Shown: positions 41,949 to 50,240, counted from the stretch's first letter. The stretch: DNA of 64,000 nucleotides from Jeongeupia chitinilytica (GCF_014652315.1 NZ_BMYO01000005.1:267847-331846), one strand, 5' to 3'. Made by a program: numbers and translations. Notes: generated by a model not told the origin, from the sequence alone.

Positions 41949-42523
41949 TGGCCGCGCACGCCGGACTGCTGGCGTTGCTGCTGCCGCCGGTGAGCTACGC
42001 GCCGACCGGGTCACGAATTGCCGCAGAGCAAGCGGCCGAAGGCGCGCGACTTGATGCCGTCCAAGACTCGGCCACTCGCGTTGCCGGGGGTGTGACCGTG
42101 TTCGATGCCCGAACGCTGCTAACCGACTGGGAGCGTGTCTGCGGGATCACAGCGCCGGCCGGCGCCGGTTATCAGCAACGTCAGCAGGCCGTGCTCGCCA
42201 AGCTGGCCGAGACCGGCGGGCTATCGATCCCGTACTTCATCCGCTTGGCTGCCGGCCTCGGCTACACGATCACGATTACCGAGCCGCAGCCGTTTCGTGC
42301 CGGAACCAGCCGCGCAGGCGAAACGCTGTTTCACGGTGATGCGATCTGGTGCTGGCGTGTCAACGTCAGTGGCGGCAGCAACGGCTTGCCGTATCGATTT
42401 CGGGCAGGCCAATCGGGTGCGGGTGAGCGCTTGCTGGCATTCGGTGATCCAGTGCTTGAGACGATTTTCAATGACCTGAAGCCGGCGTGGACCTACGTCG
42501 ATTTCGCCTACTTGGGGAGCTGA
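41948..42523 (+). CDS. Tail protein (Mu gp48 / DUF2313-like)
   Basis: 191 aa from ATG 41948. The pattern LLPPVSYAPTGSRIAAEQAA, then LLTDWERVCGI and QRQQAVLAKLAETGGLS, GYTITITEPQPFRAG matches gp48/DUF2313 (YmfQ-like) tail proteins found between J and the fibre gene. Confidence 0.88.
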   Translation: MAAHAGLLALLLPPVSYAPTGSRIAAEQAAEGARLDAVQDSATRVAGGVTVFDARTLLTDWERVCGITAPAGAGYQQRQQAVLAKLAETGGLSIPYFIRLAAGLGYTITITEPQPFRAGTSRAGETLFHGDAIWCWRVNVSGGSNGLPYRFRAGQSGAGERLLAFGDPVLETIFNDLKPAWTYVDFAYLGS

Positions 42524-42524
42524 G

Positions 42525-43835
42525 ATGCTGCCGATTCAAACACCCGACAGCCTCTTCCACGACGGTAATCCGTCTACTGCGACGCTGGGGACGCCGGTCA
42601 CTGCTGATTGGCTCAATGCGGTCTACGCCGAGATCATGGCGCCTGCTGTGGCGATAGGAATTCCGGCTTCGTCGTCCAATGACAATCTGTGGCAGGCGTT
42701 GCTCCAGAAGTACTCCAAGTACGCGCTGCTTACTGGTGCCAACTTCATTGGCTCCGTGTCTGGGCCGACGCCTACGGCTGGCGACGCGAGTACAAAGCTG
42801 GCCACAACCGAGTTTGTATCTGCGCGGATAGGCTCCGCCGGCAGCGTCAACTTCCGTAACCGGATCATCAACGGCAATTTCGACTTCTGGCAGCGCGGCA
42901 CGACATCCGCCCCTGTAACCTCGTCCAGTTATCTGGCTGACCGTTTCCTGGCCTACGTCCTAGGCTCAACAGTCACGCCCAGCCAACAGGCATTTCCCCC
43001 CGGTCAGACCGAAGTTCCGGGAGAGCCGACCTTCTTCCATCGCGCCGTTGTCGCCTCAGTTGCAGGCGCAAACAACTTCGTAACCATTCAGCAGCGCATC
43101 GAAAACGTCCGCACACTGGCCGGTAAACCGGTGACGCTGAGCTTCTACGCCAAGGCAGATTCGGCCAAAAACATTGGTGTTGAGCTGTACCAATCCTTCG
43201 GGTCGAGCGGGTCTGCGCAGGCCAGCGGGCTGGTAAAACAACAAGTCGCGCTCACGACGGCATGGAAGCGGTTCACGGTTTCGGGGGTGCTGCCAACGAT
43301 GTCCGGAAAATCCATCTCCGGCGGGAATGACTACCTGTCTGTCGTCTTGTGGCTGGATGCCGGTGTTACGAGTGCAGATCGATCGTCGAATATCGGTCAG
43401 CAATCCGGCACGTTCGACATTGCCCAAGTGCAGCTTGAGGAAGGTTCGGTCGCGACGCCATTCGAGCAACGACCTGCACCAGTCGAGTTGGCGATGTGCC
43501 AGCGGTATTACGAGAAGAGCTTCCGAATTAATGTAGCCCCTGGCGTCGCTAGTATCGGCGACATCAGCACTGGTTCTGGCGCTGGCGTTCCAGCGCTGTA
43601 TTTCCCGGGCAACTCCACAAGATTCGCAGTAACAAAACGAGAAACGCCAGCCAAAACGGTAATCAATCACGTAACAGGGGCTTTAGGGTCTATCCGGTCA
43701 GGGTCTGTCGATTACCCCGGTACTGCTCTAGCTGATGGCGGGCCGGGCTCCATTTTTGTTCAGTTTTCATCCGCGCAAAACATCCCGCAAACACAAGTCA
43801 TCTATTACGGATGGACTGCCGATGCTGAACTTTGA
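42525..43835 (+). CDS. Tail fibre protein
   Basis: 436 aa. The N-terminus QTPDSLFHDGNPSTATLGTP with VTADWLNAVYAEI is a typical baseplate-binding part; GDASTKLATTEFV is a common fibre motif; the middle (FRNRIINGNFDFWQRGTT) starts a carbohydrate-binding-like beta domain with LEEGSVATPFEQRP. It determines host range. Lower GC toward the C-terminus suggests module exchange. Confidence 0.88.
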   Translation: MLPIQTPDSLFHDGNPSTATLGTPVTADWLNAVYAEIMAPAVAIGIPASSSNDNLWQALLQKYSKYALLTGANFIGSVSGPTPTAGDASTKLATTEFVSARIGSAGSVNFRNRIINGNFDFWQRGTTSAPVTSSSYLADRFLAYVLGSTVTPSQQAFPPGQTEVPGEPTFFHRAVVASVAGANNFVTIQQRIENVRTLAGKPVTLSFYAKADSAKNIGVELYQSFGSSGSAQASGLVKQQVALTTAWKRFTVSGVLPTMSGKSISGGNDYLSVVLWLDAGVTSADRSSNIGQQSGTFDIAQVQLEEGSVATPFEQRPAPVELAMCQRYYEKSFRINVAPGVASIGDISTGSGAGVPALYFPGNSTRFAVTKRETPAKTVINHVTGALGSIRSGSVDYPGTALADGGPGSIFVQFSSAQNIPQTQVIYYGWTADAEL

Positions 43836-43853
43836 TCCGAACGGGAGCCGATC

Positions 43854-44336
43854 ATGACTGCATACAAACTTACCCAAAACACGGACGTAGTCATCCGACT
43901 TGAAGACGGAACCAGCATCCCTCGCGGCCATCGCTGGTGGGACGACTACGAAGCATGGATCGCCGAAGGCAATACGCCCGAAATGGCAGTTGGGCTTGAT
44001 TCGCTGCGGGATCAAGCGCTCGCCACGCTGCCCGGCTGGGAGCTTACCGAACGGGCCGCCAGCCTCGATCATGCCAGCCATCGCTGGCGCACCACGCCAG
44101 AGGCACTGCAGGACATTCGCGACGCGCTGCTCGCCGGCATCGTTCCCGGCAACGTCTGGGTGGATGCCGATCGCGCTGCGGTGCCGACGACGCTGGCGCA
44201 GCTTCAGCAGCTATGGGCCGCCTGCGTGACCCGCGGTGCCGAGATCTACCAGCGCCGCCTTGCGATGGAATCCGACATTGCGACGATGACCCGAGAACAG
44301 CTTGAATCGTTCGTGCCGGGCTGGCCAGCACAGTAA
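43854..44336 (+). CDS. Tail fibre assembly-type protein (DUF4376-like)
   Basis: 160 aa. Opens with TAYKLTQNTDVVIRLEDGTSIP and ends with a helical region (IYQRRLAMESDIATMTREQL). Proteins of this layout follow the tail fibre gene in many phages and act in fibre folding or attachment. Exact family uncertain. Confidence 0.7.
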   Translation: MTAYKLTQNTDVVIRLEDGTSIPRGHRWWDDYEAWIAEGNTPEMAVGLDSLRDQALATLPGWELTERAASLDHASHRWRTTPEALQDIRDALLAGIVPGNVWVDADRAAVPTTLAQLQQLWAACVTRGAEIYQRRLAMESDIATMTREQLESFVPGWPAQ

Positions 44337-44348
44337 ACAAGACAGTGA

Positions 44349-44376
44349 CCGGGTGGGTGCGCTAACACCCACCCGG
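44349..44376. terminator. Strong hairpin after tail fibre genes
   Basis: CCGGGTGGGTG and CACCCACCCGG form an 11-bp perfect stem with a CGCTAA loop, 12 bp past the tail fibre assembly gene. There is no T run, but the stem is the strongest in the prophage and marks the end of the structural operon. The next 96 bp to the com-like gene hold no other clear signal. Confidence 0.65.
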
Positions 44377-44472
44377 ACAGCTGACCCGCAGTCGTAGCCT
44401 GCAAGCCAACCCAAGACTGCCGCCTTCGGCCGAAAGCGCCGGCAGTTTAGCGGTTTATTTGGCACTTGCAGA

Positions 44473-44694
44473 ATGAAATCTAACGCGCACGAAATCCGCT
44501 GCGGCCATTGCGGCCGCAAACTGGCCGAAGGCCAATACACCCTCCTCACCATCAAGTGCCCACGTTGTCGGGCCTTGAATCATCTGAAGGCCGAGAGCCT
44601 CACACCAGTGCGCCAGCGAGCGCCCACACCAGGAGCGAATCATGGACGCGAGTCCGATCATTCCCTGGCTGGGCGGCAAACGTCGCCTGGCTGA
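44473..44694 (+). CDS. com: Com-like zinc-finger translational activator
   Basis: 73 aa. The N-terminal half has Cys pairs C10-x2-C13 and C29-x2-C32 (IRCGHCGRKLAEGQYTLLTI, then KCPRCRALNHL), the finger of Mu Com, an RNA-binding protein that opens the mom ribosome site. Its 3 prime end overlaps the methylase gene by 53 bp, as com overlaps mom in Mu. The C-terminal 30 residues are low complexity. Confidence 0.85.
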   Translation: MKSNAHEIRCGHCGRKLAEGQYTLLTIKCPRCRALNHLKAESLTPVRQRAPTPGANHGRESDHSLAGRQTSPG

Positions 44695-45436
44695 AAAGCT
44701 GTTCCCGCTTTTTCCGCCGCATGAGTGCTACGTCGAACCGTTCGCCGGTGGCGCGGCGCTGTTCTTCATGCGGCCAGTACCGGCCAAGACCGAGGTGCTC
44801 AACGACATCAACGGCGAACTGGTGAATCTATATCGGGTGGTGCAGCACCACCTGGACGAATTCGTTCGGCAACTCGGCTGGATGCCCAGCGCCCGTCAGG
44901 TGTTCAAGTGGGAGCAGGAGAAGGCACCGGAGACGCTGACTGACATCCAGCGTGCGGTTCGTTTCTATTACCTGCAACAGCATTCGTTCGGCGGCAAGGT
45001 GCAGGGGCAAACCTTCGGCACGGCAACGACCGCGCCAACCACCAACCTGTGCCGCGTCGAGGACAACTTGCGCGCCGCCTACCGGCGCTTGGCCGGTGTC
45101 TACATCGAGCACCTGTCGTGGCAGGACGTCGTCCAGCGCTACGACCGTGCCCATACCTTTATCTATTGCGATCCACCGTACTGGGAGACCGAGGGTTACG
45201 GCGTGCCGTGGGACTTCGACAACTATCTCCAGATGGCCGAGTTCATGCGGACCTGCAAAGGCAAGGTCATGGTCAGCATCAACGACCACCCGGCGATCCG
45301 CGAGGTATTCGACGGATTCTGGATGGAAGGACTGGATATCAAGTACAGCACCGGCAACACACACGGCGCGCCACAGACCAGCCGTGAGCTGGTGATCTGC
45401 AACTGGGGGCCGACTATGATGGGCGGTTTGTTTTAG
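44642..45436 (+). CDS. D12-class DNA adenine methyltransferase
   Basis: 264 aa. Motifs in alpha-group order: PWLGGKRRLAEKL near residue 8, YVEPFAGGAALFF near residue 30 (SAM site) and DPPYW at residue 177 (catalytic). Family members methylate adenine N6, often in GATC. It takes the place of mom behind com and would protect phage DNA from host restriction. Confidence 0.93.
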   Translation: MDASPIIPWLGGKRRLAEKLFPLFPPHECYVEPFAGGAALFFMRPVPAKTEVLNDINGELVNLYRVVQHHLDEFVRQLGWMPSARQVFKWEQEKAPETLTDIQRAVRFYYLQQHSFGGKVQGQTFGTATTAPTTNLCRVEDNLRAAYRRLAGVYIEHLSWQDVVQRYDRAHTFIYCDPPYWETEGYGVPWDFDNYLQMAEFMRTCKGKVMVSINDHPAIREVFDGFWMEGLDIKYSTGNTHGAPQTSRELVICNWGPTMMGGLF

Positions 45437-45452
45437 TCAAAAAGGAGGGGAT

Positions 45453-46133
45453 ATGCGGAAACCAACGGTATTCGAGTTTGGCGTTGGTGCCTCGTTGTTA
45501 TGGATCGTAGGCGGAGTGCTGCTGGCGTGCTCTTCGCTGGCAACACGTCCCGTGACGCTGGATGGATGGGGGAACGTGCTTGCAGGCTTTTTCTCCCCCG
45601 TTGCGTTCCTTTGGTTGGTGCTTGGTTACATCCAGCAAGGCCAGGAGTTGAGGCAGAACAGCGAGGCACTGAGGTTGCAAGCCGAAGAGCTGCGGAACAC
45701 CGTTGAGCAGCAGCGGATTATGTCCGAGACCCAGCAACAACAGCTTTTGCATGAGCAGCAGCAGGCAGAACTGGCTGCGCGAGAAAAACGTGCGGCATCG
45801 AGGCCAAATTTTCAAATTCGTTTCATCAGCGGCTCAGGCGATAACTCTGGTTTTTATGCCGATTTCACGATCGTGAACCGAGGTTCTGGCGCAGCTGAGG
45901 TAAGGGTGTCGACCGATGTGCCTGGGATCGACGCGCAGCCCCCGAGATTCGCTTTCGTTGGCACAGACGATACGCGCGATCTTCGATTTCGTTCGACGAC
46001 TGGCCGCCATGCCTTCAGTTTGATCCTCAGTTACATAGCTGCCGATGGTGTAGAGGGCGAGCAGCGTCTGCAAGTCTCCAAAGAGGTGTTCATATACCAA
46101 GAAGAGGCAGCAACCTACCACGGGCCGACCTAA
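45453..46133 (+). CDS. Membrane-anchored coiled-coil protein, right-end moron
   Basis: 226 aa with a strong AAGGAGGGG site. Two N-terminal membrane segments (GASLLWIVGGVLLACSSLA and GWGNVLAGFFSPVAFLWLVL) are followed by a Gln-rich coiled coil (residues about 60-110) and a beta-sandwich-like C-terminal domain (FQIRFISGSGDNSGFYADFT). It lies 89 bp inside the right terminus, a slot where transposable phages carry accessory genes. Similar layouts occur in exclusion or defence proteins; function not assigned. Confidence 0.65.
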   Translation: MRKPTVFEFGVGASLLWIVGGVLLACSSLATRPVTLDGWGNVLAGFFSPVAFLWLVLGYIQQGQELRQNSEALRLQAEELRNTVEQQRIMSETQQQQLLHEQQQAELAAREKRAASRPNFQIRFISGSGDNSGFYADFTIVNRGSGAAEVRVSTDVPGIDAQPPRFAFVGTDDTRDLRFRSTTGRHAFSLILSYIAADGVEGEQRLQVSKEVFIYQEEAATYHGPT

Positions 46134-46196
46134 GCGCCGTGCCAAAACATTCGTGAATCCAGGGAAGGGGGGGGCGTGACAAAAGTGGTGCCAATC

Positions 46197-46222
46197 GGTG
46201 CCAAAAATCTCGCGGCGCTACA
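46197..46222 (-). repeat. Prophage right terminus with transposase-type sites
   Basis: Read inward from 46222 the end begins TGT and has TTGGCACC at positions 19-26 (46197-46204), the same offset as at the left end. Further copies on the same strand are TTGGCACC at 46187-46194, TTGTCACG at 46175-46182 and TTGGCACG at 46138-46145. The cluster is the expected transposase-binding array. Confidence 0.8.
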
Positions 46223-46227
46223 GGTGA
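46223..46227. repeat. Right target-site duplication (GGTGA)
   Basis: Direct copy of 9367-9371, directly after the ACA terminus. Removing the prophage and one copy restores a continuous intergenic region between the DszB-like gene and the receptor gene. Confidence 0.9.
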
Positions 46228-46332
46228 TGGGGCACCAGCTGGCCACCATGGGCGGTACGGCTTGCAACAGCCGGTCCCTCCCTGTGATCGGGCAAATCTT
46301 CTAATCAATTGAATTTGAAGGTGTTTTGTTGC

Positions 46333-46347
46333 TGGCACGCGAATTGC
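46333..46347 (+). promoter_or_regulatory. Sigma-54 promoter of the TonB-dependent receptor
   Basis: TGGCACG-CGAA-TTGC matches the consensus fully, with GG and GC 12 bp apart, 86 bp upstream of the receptor start and 111 bp from the prophage end. A CACCAGCTGG palindrome-containing block at 46233-46242 lies 100 bp upstream and is shared with the next sigma-54 promoter region. Confidence 0.88.
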
Positions 46348-46432
46348 GATGCATGACCCGGTTTGTCACTCACGCGCTCCCCGAACGAGGGAGTCGCAGC
46401 ATCCGATTCATGCTTCAGGGAGCCACTACAAG

Positions 46433-48667
46433 ATGCAACATCCCCGTCAACGCAAACTGGCCGTGCTGATGGCACTCGGCTTTGCCGGCGCGTTTTCCGC
46501 ACCGGTCCACGCCCAGGACACCACGAGCAGCGCCAAAAACCCCGATGGCGTCGAGCTGTCGTCGGTCGTCGTCACCGCGCTGCGGCGCGAGCAGGGCATT
46601 CAGGACGTGCCGGTCGCGGTGACCGCGCTCGGCGGTGCCGAAATCCGCAATGACGAACTGCGCACCGTCAACGACATCACCCGCTACGTGCCCAACTTCA
46701 ACGGTCAGTCGACCGAGGGACGCGAGCGGCCGCGCTGGTTCCTGCGCGGTGTCGGCAGCAACGATCCGTCGCCGACCTCGCTGAGCCCGATCGGCTTCTA
46801 TCTCGACGACGTCTACCTGAACAACGTCTTCGGCCAGGGCGTGCCGCTGTTCGACCTCGACCGGGTCGAGGTGCTGCGCGGTCCGCAAGGCACGCTGTGG
46901 GGCAAGAACACCATCGGCGGCGCGATCAACGTGCTGTCGAAAAAACCGGGTTTCGATACCGACGGCTACGCCAAGCTCGGTTTCGGCAACAACCGCAGCA
47001 ACGTGTTCGAAGGTGCCGTCGGTACCCCGCTGGTCGACGAACGACTGGCGGCGCGCGTCTCGGTCTACCACGAGCAGGGCGACAGTTCGATCACCAACGA
47101 CTACACCGGCGAGCAGTTCGGCAGCTTCAAGGACAACGCGGTGCGGGCGCAGCTGCTGGCGCTGACGTCGGACGATTCCGACCTGCTGCTGAACGTGCAT
47201 GCACGCAAGTACACCGGTGCGGGCAACCCGTGGCGCAGCACCGGGATCTTCAACGGCAAGGATCTGTACGGCTTCAAGGCGTCGTCCGATGTCGACCACG
47301 TGGCGCTGAACGCGCAGTCGGGCGACGAAATCGAAACCCGCGGCGCGGCGCTGACCGGGCACTGGGCGCTGCCGCAGGGAATCACGCTGACGTCGATCAC
47401 CGGTTACGAGCGCGTCGACCGCGAGTTCTTCGGCGACAACGACGCGTCGCCGAACGAGGTCGCGCGCGGTCACAGCAATCTGGGCTCCGGCCAGTGGTCG
47501 CAGGAATTCCGGCTGACCTCGTCGCCGAAGCAGACGCTGACGTGGATCGCCGGCCTGCATCTGTTCGGCGAAAACCTCGGCTCGGATGCGCAGACCGGCA
47601 CGCTGGCCAATGGCCCGAAAGGTGCCGCGGGCACGGCCTACCAGCGGACCTGGTTCAATCAGGATACCGACAGCCAGGCAATCTTCGGTAGCGCGACGTA
47701 CAACGTGACCGACCGCTTCAACGTGACCGCCGGCCTGCGCTGGACGCGCGAGCGCAAGCAGATCGACCTGCACGGCGTGACGGCCAAGCCGGGTATCGCG
47801 CTTGGCGATTCGGGCAACTGGTGGCAGCAGGGCAGCAACGGCCTGCCGGTGACGCTGTCGCAGCAGCAGGACAACACCTGGTCGGCGCCGACGTGGGACT
47901 TCTCGCCCGAGTACCGCCTCAGTGACGACGCGCTGGTGTTTGCACGCATCGCCCGCGGCTTCCGTTCCGGCGGCTACAACACCGGCGCCGACAGTGATGC
48001 GTCGTTCAATACCGTCGACCCGGAATACCTGACCGAGTACTCGATCGGCTTCAAGAGCGCATGGTTCGACAAACGGCTGATCTTCAACGCCACAGCGTTC
48101 CATTACGACTACAAGGACATTCAGGTGTTTGCGCTGGCGCCGTCGGCACTGGGTACCGGCGACAGCGTCGCAACCCTGTCGAACGCCGGCAAGGGCCGGG
48201 CCGACGGGCTCGAACTCGAGTTCAAGGGCCAGCCGACCCGTGCGCTGAGCCTGTACACCAACCTCGGCTTCCTGCGCACCAAGTACACCGAGTTCGACAA
48301 CGTGCCTTGGGCGGTCGGCAACTCGTTTGCCCGTGCGCCGAAGACCACGGCCGGCTTCGGTGGCGACTACCGCGTGCCGCTGGGTGACGGCGCCATCTCG
48401 CTGGGCGGCGACCTGATCTACCGCGCCAAGGAGTACTTCAGCGCCACGCGTCAGACCGATCCGAACCTGTGGCAGGACGGCTATACGCTGATCAACGCGC
48501 GCTTGGCCTACTTCGCGCTCGGCGACAAGTACAGCGTCACGCTGTGGGGCAACAACCTGTCCGACAAGCAGTACAAGAAGCTCGGCCTCGTGCCGTCCTA
48601 CGGCGCCTACCAGTCGCTGTGGGGTGACGAGCGCACCTTCGGCCTGACCTTCACCGGCAAGCTCTGA
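46433..48667 (+). CDS. TonB-dependent outer-membrane receptor
   Basis: 744 aa from ATG 46433 after GGGAG. A signal peptide (AVLMALGFAGAFSAPVHA) is followed by a TonB-box-like segment (VELSSVVVTALRRE), a plug domain (PVAVTALGGAEI, VEVLRGPQGTLWGKNTIGGA) and a 22-strand-type barrel ending in a typical C-terminal strand (RTFGLTFTGKL). It would import a scarce ligand using the TonB-ExbB-ExbD complex encoded 4 kb downstream. Sigma-54 control and the neighbouring monooxygenase/desulfinase genes point to a sulfur compound rather than a siderophore. Confidence 0.93.
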   Translation: MQHPRQRKLAVLMALGFAGAFSAPVHAQDTTSSAKNPDGVELSSVVVTALRREQGIQDVPVAVTALGGAEIRNDELRTVNDITRYVPNFNGQSTEGRERPRWFLRGVGSNDPSPTSLSPIGFYLDDVYLNNVFGQGVPLFDLDRVEVLRGPQGTLWGKNTIGGAINVLSKKPGFDTDGYAKLGFGNNRSNVFEGAVGTPLVDERLAARVSVYHEQGDSSITNDYTGEQFGSFKDNAVRAQLLALTSDDSDLLLNVHARKYTGAGNPWRSTGIFNGKDLYGFKASSDVDHVALNAQSGDEIETRGAALTGHWALPQGITLTSITGYERVDREFFGDNDASPNEVARGHSNLGSGQWSQEFRLTSSPKQTLTWIAGLHLFGENLGSDAQTGTLANGPKGAAGTAYQRTWFNQDTDSQAIFGSATYNVTDRFNVTAGLRWTRERKQIDLHGVTAKPGIALGDSGNWWQQGSNGLPVTLSQQQDNTWSAPTWDFSPEYRLSDDALVFARIARGFRSGGYNTGADSDASFNTVDPEYLTEYSIGFKSAWFDKRLIFNATAFHYDYKDIQVFALAPSALGTGDSVATLSNAGKGRADGLELEFKGQPTRALSLYTNLGFLRTKYTEFDNVPWAVGNSFARAPKTTAGFGGDYRVPLGDGAISLGGDLIYRAKEYFSATRQTDPNLWQDGYTLINARLAYFALGDKYSVTLWGNNLSDKQYKKLGLVPSYGAYQSLWGDERTFGLTFTGKL

Positions 48668-48676
48668 ACCGCGTCG

Positions 48677-48701
48677 CCGCCGGGCCGTCATGGCCCGGCG
48701 G
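48677..48701. terminator. Hairpin after the receptor gene
   Basis: CCGCCGGGCC and GGCCCGGCGG form a 10-bp stem with a GTCAT loop, starting 10 bp after the receptor stop. No T tract follows, so it may only reduce read-through to the amidohydrolase gene. Confidence 0.6.
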
Positions 48702-48751
48702 GCGCGGACCGATCTCCGCGGCCGGCAACCGGCCGCTGCATGGAACTCCCC

Positions 48752-50038
48752 ATGAAAATCCTCCTGTTGGCATTGGCGCTTGCCGGTGCCGCGCATGCCG
48801 GCCCGTGGTCGGCGCTCGATGCCGATATCGAACGGATCGATCCGCAAGTCGTCGCCTGGCGGCACGACATCCACCGGCATCCGGAGCTGGGCAACCGCGA
48901 GTTCCGCACCGCTGCGCTGGTTGCCGATGCGCTGCGGCCGCTCGGCTACGCGGTGACAACCGGTGTCGCCGGCACCGGCGTGGTTGCGGTGCTGCGCGGC
49001 GACCATCCCGGGCCGACCGTGGCCCTGCGTGCAGAACTCGATGCGCTGCCGGTGACCGAGCCGGCAGGCCTGCCTTTCGCCTCGACCGCGCGCAGCACCT
49101 GGAGTGGCCGCGACGTCGGCGTGATGCACGCCTGCGGCCACGACGCGCATGTGGCGATGGCGCTCGGCGTCGCCACCCTGCTGGCGCAACGGCGCACGCA
49201 ACTGCACGGGACGGTCAAGCTGGTGTTCCAGCCGGCCGAGGAAGGCCCGCCCGACGGCGAGGAGGGCGGCGCGGCACTGATGATCAAGCAGGGCGTGCTG
49301 GCCGATCCGAAGCCGGACGTCTTCTTCGGCCTGCACGTCGGCCCGGGGCCGTCGGGCAGCGTGTCGCTGAGTCGCGAGCGCGTCACCGCCGGTTCGGACA
49401 CCTTCGTCACCCGCATCATCGGCCGGCAGACGCATGCGGCGTTTCCGTGGGCGGGGATCGATCCGGTGACGCTGGCGGCGCAGGTGGTACTGGCGTGGCA
49501 GACGATTCCGAGCCGGCAGTCGGACCTGCAGGCGCAGGCCGCGCCGGTGATCAGTGTCGGCCGGATCGACGGCGGCGTGCGCCAGAACATCATTCCCGAA
49601 GCCGTGACGCTGGAAGGCACCGTGCGCACGGTCTCGCCAGCGCAGCGCGAGGCGGTGCTGGCGCGGCTGCAGCAGACGGCCGGCAGCATTGCGGCCAGTG
49701 CCGGCGGGCGGGCCGAAACGCGGATCACCGAAGGCTATCCGTCCGGCCACAACGACCCGGCGCTGGTCGATCGCTACCTGCCGGTGCTGCGCACGCTGGC
49801 GCCGGATGGCCGGGTGACGTTGGGGGCGGGCAGCTATGCCGCCGACGACTTCGCCTATTTCTCCCGCGCCGTGCCGGCGCTGTTCGTCGGGCTTGGGGTC
49901 ACCCCGCCGGGCATCGCGGCCGGCCGCGCCGCGCCGAACCATTCGCCGGATTTCGTCGTCGACGACGCGGCGCTGCGGGTCGGTGTGCGCGTGCTTGCCG
50001 GGCTGATGCTTGACACCCTCAGGGCTGGTGGTGAGTGA
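48752..50038 (+). CDS. M20-family amidohydrolase, periplasmic
   Basis: 428 aa from ATG 48752 (GGA seven bases upstream). A short signal peptide (ILLLALALAGAAHA) sends it to the periplasm. Peptidase M20D metal-site segments are visible: HDIHRHPELGNREF, MHACGHDAHVAMALG and FQPAEEGPPDGEEGG, and later PNHSPDFVVDD. M20D enzymes remove acyl or aminoacyl groups from amides such as N-acyl amino acids, hippurate or IAA conjugates. Between the receptor and the desulfonation genes it may release a sulfonated amine or acid from a conjugate; the substrate is unknown. Confidence 0.88.
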   Translation: MKILLLALALAGAAHAGPWSALDADIERIDPQVVAWRHDIHRHPELGNREFRTAALVADALRPLGYAVTTGVAGTGVVAVLRGDHPGPTVALRAELDALPVTEPAGLPFASTARSTWSGRDVGVMHACGHDAHVAMALGVATLLAQRRTQLHGTVKLVFQPAEEGPPDGEEGGAALMIKQGVLADPKPDVFFGLHVGPGPSGSVSLSRERVTAGSDTFVTRIIGRQTHAAFPWAGIDPVTLAAQVVLAWQTIPSRQSDLQAQAAPVISVGRIDGGVRQNIIPEAVTLEGTVRTVSPAQREAVLARLQQTAGSIAASAGGRAETRITEGYPSGHNDPALVDRYLPVLRTLAPDGRVTLGAGSYAADDFAYFSRAVPALFVGLGVTPPGIAAGRAAPNHSPDFVVDDAALRVGVRVLAGLMLDTLRAGGE

Positions 50039-50174
50039 GGTGGTGATGCACCACCACCCCGTCACCAGCTGGTTGTCGCGTGTGCAGCAGCATCCGGCTT
50101 GGGTGGGGTTGCTGGTCCGGTCATGACTTGAAAATTTCCTTTTAAAACATTGGTGTGTGGCGGTTTTCGTGTGC

Positions 50175-50189
50175 TGGCACGGTTGCTGC
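50175..50189 (+). promoter_or_regulatory. Sigma-54-type promoter of the monooxygenase operon
   Basis: TGGCACG-GTTG-CTGC has the full -24 box and the essential GC at the right 12-bp spacing; one base of the -12 box differs. It lies 52 bp upstream of the SsuD-like start. CACCAGCTGG recurs at 50063-50072, 112 bp upstream. Confidence 0.72.
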
Positions 50190-50240
50190 TAATTACTGGT
50201 TCAAAGCCCCATGGGCGATCACTCATCACAAGGATCCACG

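Larger units (their letters stand above)
9372..46222 (+). mobile_element. Mu-like transposable prophage, 36.85 kb, apparently complete
   Basis: Both ends are defined by sequence: TGT at 9372 and ACA at 46222, flanked by the 5-bp duplication GGTGA. Reading inward, each end has TTGTCACC (left) or TTGGCACC (right) at exactly positions 19-26. Inside are a leftward repressor block, ner, DDE transposase A, ATPase B, early genes, mor, lysis, head, contractile tail, fibre and a Com/methylase cassette, in an order typical of Mu, B3 and BcepMu relatives. No broken structural gene was found, so it may be inducible. It lies between the DszB-like gene and the TonB-dependent receptor, splitting the sulfur island. 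Confidence 0.95.

Noticed and set aside
46415..50065. 1216-aa open frame on the minus strand
   Set aside because: It lies opposite the receptor and amidohydrolase genes, has Arg/Gln/Val-rich composition without domains, and is an artefact of high-GC third-position bias.
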